From Sinorhizobium alkalisoli (GTDB lineage Bacteria; Pseudomonadota; Alphaproteobacteria; Rhizobiales; Rhizobiaceae), in NCBI RefSeq assembly GCF_008932245.1, contig NZ_CP034910.1, forward strand, positions 930,001 through 994,000: a stretch of DNA of 64,000 nt. The letters are read 5' to 3'. The translations under genes were made by a program, and so were the position numbers. Below are positions 60,812 through 64,000 of this stretch, in pieces. Each line of letters begins with the position of its first letter. The first letter of the stretch is position 1. The notes beneath the pieces are model-generated. The model searched no databases. It was not told where the DNA came from and saw nothing but the letters and a program-made list of their open reading frames with translations.

Positions 60812-61714
60812 TCATCTCGTCGGCGGCTCGAAGGTTACGCCCCAGTTCTTGAAGATCGCGGCGATCGTTCCATTGCCCAGTGCCGTTGCGATGGCGTCGT
60901 CGACGGCATAGGCGAGATCCTTGTGCTGAAAATTCACGCCGACCCCGACAGTCCATTCCCCGCGGGCGAAACCCACAAGTGCCGGTTCGTGCACTGCGAG
61001 GCTCGCTGGGGGATGCGCGGCGATGGCCGCCTCAAGCTCCGCGCGCGGGGCCATCGCGGCCATGGTCTCGCCGGATGCCAGACCTTCCATGGCAAGCGCG
61101 GTACTGCGGTAGCGGCGAATCTTGTCCACCGGGCCGAGGAGAGAGGTCAGGTAGAAGTCGGCAATGGAGTCGTTTTCCACGGCCACCGTGTCGTAGCGGA
61201 AGAAAGGTGGCGTCGGTCCTTCTTCTGGATAGTCCTTCTTGTCGTAGGCGATCGCGATGGCCTCGGTCGCGTATTGGCCGGTGAAGGACACCTGCTCGAT
61301 CCGGCAAGCATATTCGCTGTCATAGGGCACATGGAGCATCACGTCACTGACGTGGCCGCCGATCGCCGCGCCTTTCCACACGTAGTTGAGGAGGTCTGCG
61401 TCGAGCGTCTCCCCCGCCTGGACCAGCCGGAAACGAGCCTCGACGCCGAGTGCCTCAGCGATCGAATGGCCGATGTCCACATCGATCCCGCGTGCTTGGC
61501 CGTTCTCTTCATAGGACCACGGCGGAAAATCCTCATAGATCGCAAACTCGATCCAGCCCTCCTCGAGCACCCGATCCAACGAGCGCCCGACGTCCTGTGG
61601 AAAGGTGTTCTGCGGTTTGGGCTGCGGCACGTGGCCTTCGCATCGTGCGAAGGCCACGGCCGGCACGACGGCGCAGGCCAATACTGCGAGCGCCATGGCC
61701 CTGAGAGGATGCAT
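60812..61714 (-). CDS. xoxJ: XoxJ-like periplasmic binding protein of PQQ alcohol oxidation
   Basis: The 300-residue protein has a signal peptide (MALAVLACAVVPAVAFA, cut near residue 23) and a solute-binding-family-3 fold (GWIEFAIYEDFPPWSYEENG, GIDVDIGHSIAEALG). Proteins of this type (MoxJ/XoxJ) sit next to PQQ methanol or alcohol dehydrogenases and are thought to help activate them rather than transport amino acids. The cytochrome gene lies 3 bp upstream in the same operon. An ordinary amino-acid binding protein is less likely, as no permease is nearby. Confidence 0.8.
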   Translation of the reverse strand: MHPLRAMALAVLACAVVPAVAFARCEGHVPQPKPQNTFPQDVGRSLDRVLEEGWIEFAIYEDFPPWSYEENGQARGIDVDIGHSIAEALGVEARFRLVQAGETLDADLLNYVWKGAAIGGHVSDVMLHVPYDSEYACRIEQVSFTGQYATEAIAIAYDKKDYPEEGPTPPFFRYDTVAVENDSIADFYLTSLLGPVDKIRRYRSTALAMEGLASGETMAAMAPRAELEAAIAAHPPASLAVHEPALVGFARGEWTVGVGVNFQHKDLAYAVDDAIATALGNGTIAAIFKNWGVTFEPPTR

Positions 61715-61717
61715 GGC

Positions 61718-62404
61718 TCACTCCGTCGCCGAAAGCCCGACGGTCAGGATTTCGCTCGCTTTCTTCCAGCTTTCCGGTGTCTCACCGAGAATGCGGGCCG
61801 CCTCGTAGGCGACGCTGTCGGCGACCGGTGCGCCGGAAGCCGTCTCCACCTCGGCAGCGATCTTTTCGAGCTCGCTCTTCAGCGCCTTGGGATCCGCCAC
61901 CTTGGTCGAAGCAAGCTCATTTCGCATTTCATGAAGCCGGTCCGCGTGAGCGTCGAGCGCCCCGTCCGCGGGCCGTGTCTCGATATAGGTCCGGATCGCC
62001 CAGGCCGCCTTCTGGCCGAGAATATCGCCGAAGGCCGGCATCTTGGTCGTGCCGTCCTGGGTGTAACCGTGGCGGAAGCGCTCTATGAACCATTCGTCGC
62101 CGTATTCTTCCGCTTCCAGGAAGCGAAGGTCGGGGGCAAGCCCGCCCGATACGGCGCCGAGCCCGTGGCAGCGGGCACAGTTCTGGTTGAAGCCGGATGC
62201 ACCGATCTCGACCGCCTTCAGCCACACATCGTGCCCGACCTTGGCCTCCCGATAGGGGTTTTCCGTCAGCCACTCCTCGCCTATTTCCGGCAACGCGTCG
62301 GTGTTGACGGGCTGGGGCGCGACATCGCCATGCGCGACGACCATCGTTGCTGTTGCCAACAGTGCGAGCCCCGCAAGCCCCGCTCGGATATGGTTTCTGG
62401 ACAT
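61718..62404 (-). CDS. Cytochrome c-550 (PedF/XoxG-like)
   Basis: The 228-residue exported protein has a signal peptide (LAGLALLATATMVVA) and one haem site, NCARCHGLG near residue 80, with an axial Met in TTKMPAFGDIL. It matches cytochromes c-550 that accept electrons from PQQ alcohol dehydrogenases. It is the first gene of the two-gene operon with the XoxJ-like protein. No PQQ dehydrogenase (xoxF or exaA) is present in the window, so its electron donor must be encoded elsewhere or beyond the right edge. Confidence 0.85.
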   Translation of the reverse strand: MSRNHIRAGLAGLALLATATMVVAHGDVAPQPVNTDALPEIGEEWLTENPYREAKVGHDVWLKAVEIGASGFNQNCARCHGLGAVSGGLAPDLRFLEAEEYGDEWFIERFRHGYTQDGTTKMPAFGDILGQKAAWAIRTYIETRPADGALDAHADRLHEMRNELASTKVADPKALKSELEKIAAEVETASGAPVADSVAYEAARILGETPESWKKASEILTVGLSATE

Positions 62405-62456
62405 CTTTCCTCCTCCACGATCTCACTGAGGTTTTTTAACGCTCGTCGCCCGTGCC

Positions 62457-62508
62457 GCGGAATACGACCTAGGTCGCGGCCCGGCATGGTACCTAGGTCG
62501 TATTCCGC
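62457..62508. promoter_or_regulatory. 18-bp perfect inverted repeat in the divergent PQQ-cluster promoter
   Basis: Arms 62457-62474 and 62491-62508 are exact reverse complements with a 16-base spacer. Each contains CCTAGG inside a smaller palindrome, for example CGACCTAGGTCG at 62464-62475. It lies between the cytochrome gene (start 62404) and the binding-protein gene (start 62553), and probably binds a LuxR- or two-component-type activator of alcohol oxidation. Confidence 0.8.
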
Positions 62509-62552
62509 CCTCCGCGGCGCCGCTTTAACGTCTTCGGCGGGAGGAGTGTCCA

Positions 62553-63740
62553 ATGCCGCAGATCCGCATCAGACGGACAATGTCCGCATGCCTCCTGGTC
62601 GCGCTTCTCGGCGCTGCCGGGCCGGTTCAGGCGGAGGTCACCGTTGCCGTGACCTATCTGCGCCAGGAGCAGAAGGCGCCGCCGGTGCTTTCCAATCTCG
62701 ATCCGATCCCAGCGGACCTGGGAATCGCAGGAGCGAAGGTCGCTCTGGCCGATAGCGAGACGACCGGCCGCTTCCTCGGCCATCACTACAGGCTACAGGT
62801 CATCTCCGTCGAGCCGGGAGGCGACCTTGCGGCGGCAGCGAAAACGGCGCTCGCTGCCTCGCCGGTACTTCTCCTCGATGCGCCCTCCGAAAGCATCCTG
62901 ATCGTCGCCGACCTGCCCGAGGCGAGGGACGCAATGATCTTCAATGTCGCATCCGGCGAACGCCGCCTGCGCGACCGCGACTGTCGTGCCAATCTCCTGC
63001 ACACGATCGCGGAGGATGCGATGCGCGCCGATGCGTTGATGCAGGTGTTGAGGGCGCGCCGCTGGACGCGCACGGCCCTGATCGTCGGCCCCAGACCAGA
63101 GGATGAGGACTTCGCGGCAACTTTGCGAGCCGCGGCGGCGAAGTTCGGCGTCGAAATCCTCGCCGAGAAGGCCTGGACCTTCGACACTGACCTGAGGCGC
63201 GCAGCCGGCAAGGAGGTGCCGCTGTTCACGCAGGACCTTCCCGACCACGACGTGCTACTGATTGCCGACGCTGCCGACGATTTTGCTCGTTATGTCGCCG
63301 ATAATACCTGGCTGCCGCGTCCGGTCGCCGGCTCGGACGGCTTAAGCGGCGAGGGATGGGCGCCCGTTCTGGAACAATGGGGGGCCGTGCAGTTGCAGAA
63401 CCGCTTCGAGGGCTCGGCAAAGCGGAAGATGCGGCCGCGCGACTACGCCGCCTGGACGGCGTTGCGCGCGGTGGGCGAGGCGGTGACACGGACGAACTCG
63501 GCCGACCCGGTGAAGCTGCGGACTTACATGCTGTCGGATGCCTTTGCCCTCGACGGCTTCAAGGGCCGCTCGCTCAGCTACCGCGATTGGAACGGGCAAT
63601 TGCGTCAGCCGATGCCGGTGGTGAACGCCCGCGCTCTCGTCGAGCTCGCGCCGCTCGATGGATATCTGCACCAGGACAACGACATGGACACGCTCGGCCT
63701 CGACCGTGCGGAAAGCGCCTGCCGGGCGTTCGGAGGATGA
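62553..63740 (+). CDS. PQQ-associated ABC-type binding protein (type I periplasmic fold)
   Basis: The 395-residue protein has a signal peptide (MSACLLVALLGAAGPVQA, cut near residue 28) and a two-lobed branched-chain-amino-acid-type fold (VTVAVTYLRQEQKAP, TALIVGPRPEDEDF, LPDHDVLLIADAADDFARYV). It is most like the binding proteins of clusters associated with PQQ-dependent catabolism, which co-occur with a beta-propeller, a CxxCW protein and an ABC exporter. The next gene encodes that beta-propeller. Such systems are believed to export or repair, not import; the mechanism is not established. Confidence 0.82.
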   Translation: MPQIRIRRTMSACLLVALLGAAGPVQAEVTVAVTYLRQEQKAPPVLSNLDPIPADLGIAGAKVALADSETTGRFLGHHYRLQVISVEPGGDLAAAAKTALAASPVLLLDAPSESILIVADLPEARDAMIFNVASGERRLRDRDCRANLLHTIAEDAMRADALMQVLRARRWTRTALIVGPRPEDEDFAATLRAAAAKFGVEILAEKAWTFDTDLRRAAGKEVPLFTQDLPDHDVLLIADAADDFARYVADNTWLPRPVAGSDGLSGEGWAPVLEQWGAVQLQNRFEGSAKRKMRPRDYAAWTALRAVGEAVTRTNSADPVKLRTYMLSDAFALDGFKGRSLSYRDWNGQLRQPMPVVNARALVELAPLDGYLHQDNDMDTLGLDRAESACRAFGG

Positions 63741-63741
63741 G

Positions 63742-64000
63742 ATGAGACGAATCTTTCTTTTCCTAGCGCTTCCCATCGCCGCGTTTCCGATCGCCGCCTC
63801 CGCCGGCGAAATCTGGGTTACGAATGAGAAGGACGACAACATCTCGGTGATAGACACCGCGACGCTCGAAGTCGTGCGCACAATCGCCACGGGCGAACGC
63901 CCGCGCGGCATCACGTTCAATTCCGACCATTCGCGTGCCTACATCTGTGCATCCGACAGCGACGCGGTCGAGGTAATGGACGCCCGAACCGGTGAAATGC
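63742..64000 (+). CDS. PQQ-associated beta-propeller (YVTN) protein, 3' partial
   Basis: Only the first 86 residues are in the window. They show a signal peptide (MRRIFLFLALPIAAFPIAAS) and then YVTN-type repeats: GEIWVTNEKDDNISVIDTAT, VVRTIATGERPRGITF, and a second repeat beginning AYICASDSDAVEVMD. The start is 1 bp after the previous stop, so it is co-transcribed. It matches the beta-propeller of PQQ-dependent catabolism clusters; the remainder lies beyond the right edge. Confidence 0.82.
   Translation, partial: MRRIFLFLALPIAAFPIAASAGEIWVTNEKDDNISVIDTATLEVVRTIATGERPRGITFNSDHSRAYICASDSDAVEVMDARTGEM

Noticed and set aside
60797..62755. 652-codon plus-strand frame opposite the XoxJ-like and cytochrome genes
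   Set aside because: It spans two well-supported minus-strand genes and the palindromic promoter, and lacks any motif.

Overview
The window looks like an accessory region (megaplasmid, chromid or island-bearing chromosome arm) of a root-associated alphaproteobacterium. The closest gene families are rhizobial, of Sinorhizobium/Ensifer type: an acdR-acdS pair, mocDEF-like genes, a Xox/PQQ-associated cluster, and many ABC and TRAP importers each with a local regulator. The DNA is GC-rich with GC-rich third codon positions. I found no rRNA, tRNA, CRISPR array or replication gene. The species and replicon are inferences.

Layout. 1-4.5 kb: a MocD-like desaturase-family oxygenase (5' end outside the window), Rieske ferredoxin, ferredoxin reductase, a divergent PanB-family protein and PurU, together resembling an oxidative demethylation and one-carbon module. 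4.5-17.2 kb: a scarred island with an Lrp remnant, a cold-shock gene, a tyrosine recombinase, a frameshifted Phd antitoxin, vapBC, an AbiE pair whose toxin gene carries an internal inversion, a truncated putative defence gene fused to an IS5-type remnant, xylonate dehydratase xylD, a mogA/moaB remnant, an NsrR-type nitric-oxide operon (regulator, small membrane protein, truncated haemoglobin, DUF6522-like protein), a parE remnant and a frameshifted IS110-family transposase.

17.3-29.1 kb: two adjoining catabolic blocks. The first has a LysR regulator, an SDR, a TRAP transporter, an RraA-fold aldolase-like protein and a class I aminotransferase. The second is a tightly overlapping operon of biotin carboxyl carrier, biotin carboxylase, PxpB, PxpC, a second carrier-like protein without the biotin lysine, and PxpA. 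29.1-44 kb: mqsA with a frameshifted mqsR; divergent acdR/acdS (ACC deaminase) followed by a homodimeric pyruvate-dehydrogenase-E1-like gene; then an IclR-controlled Dpp-type peptide importer with a gamma-glutamyltransferase-like protein and an M20 peptidase. A 15-bp motif resembling half of a dif site occurs at both ends of this stretch.

44-64 kb: an adenylate cyclase-TolB-like-TPR protein; AraC regulator plus paoABC-like molybdenum aldehyde oxidoreductase with a frameshifted large subunit; a LacI-controlled sugar locus (CUT1 ABC importer, GH172, GH32) that looks built for fructose-containing oligosaccharides or difructose dianhydrides, with a near-perfect 23-bp inverted repeat in its divergent promoter; and a PQQ/alcohol-oxidation periphery (XoxJ-like protein, cytochrome c-550, PQQ-associated binding protein and beta-propeller) around another long inverted repeat, without xoxF inside the window.

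A recurring theme is decay: four stress or defence modules have a broken or fragmentary component, in two of them (abiE, mqsRA) with the antitoxin intact, and several metabolic or mobile genes carry single-base frameshifts.
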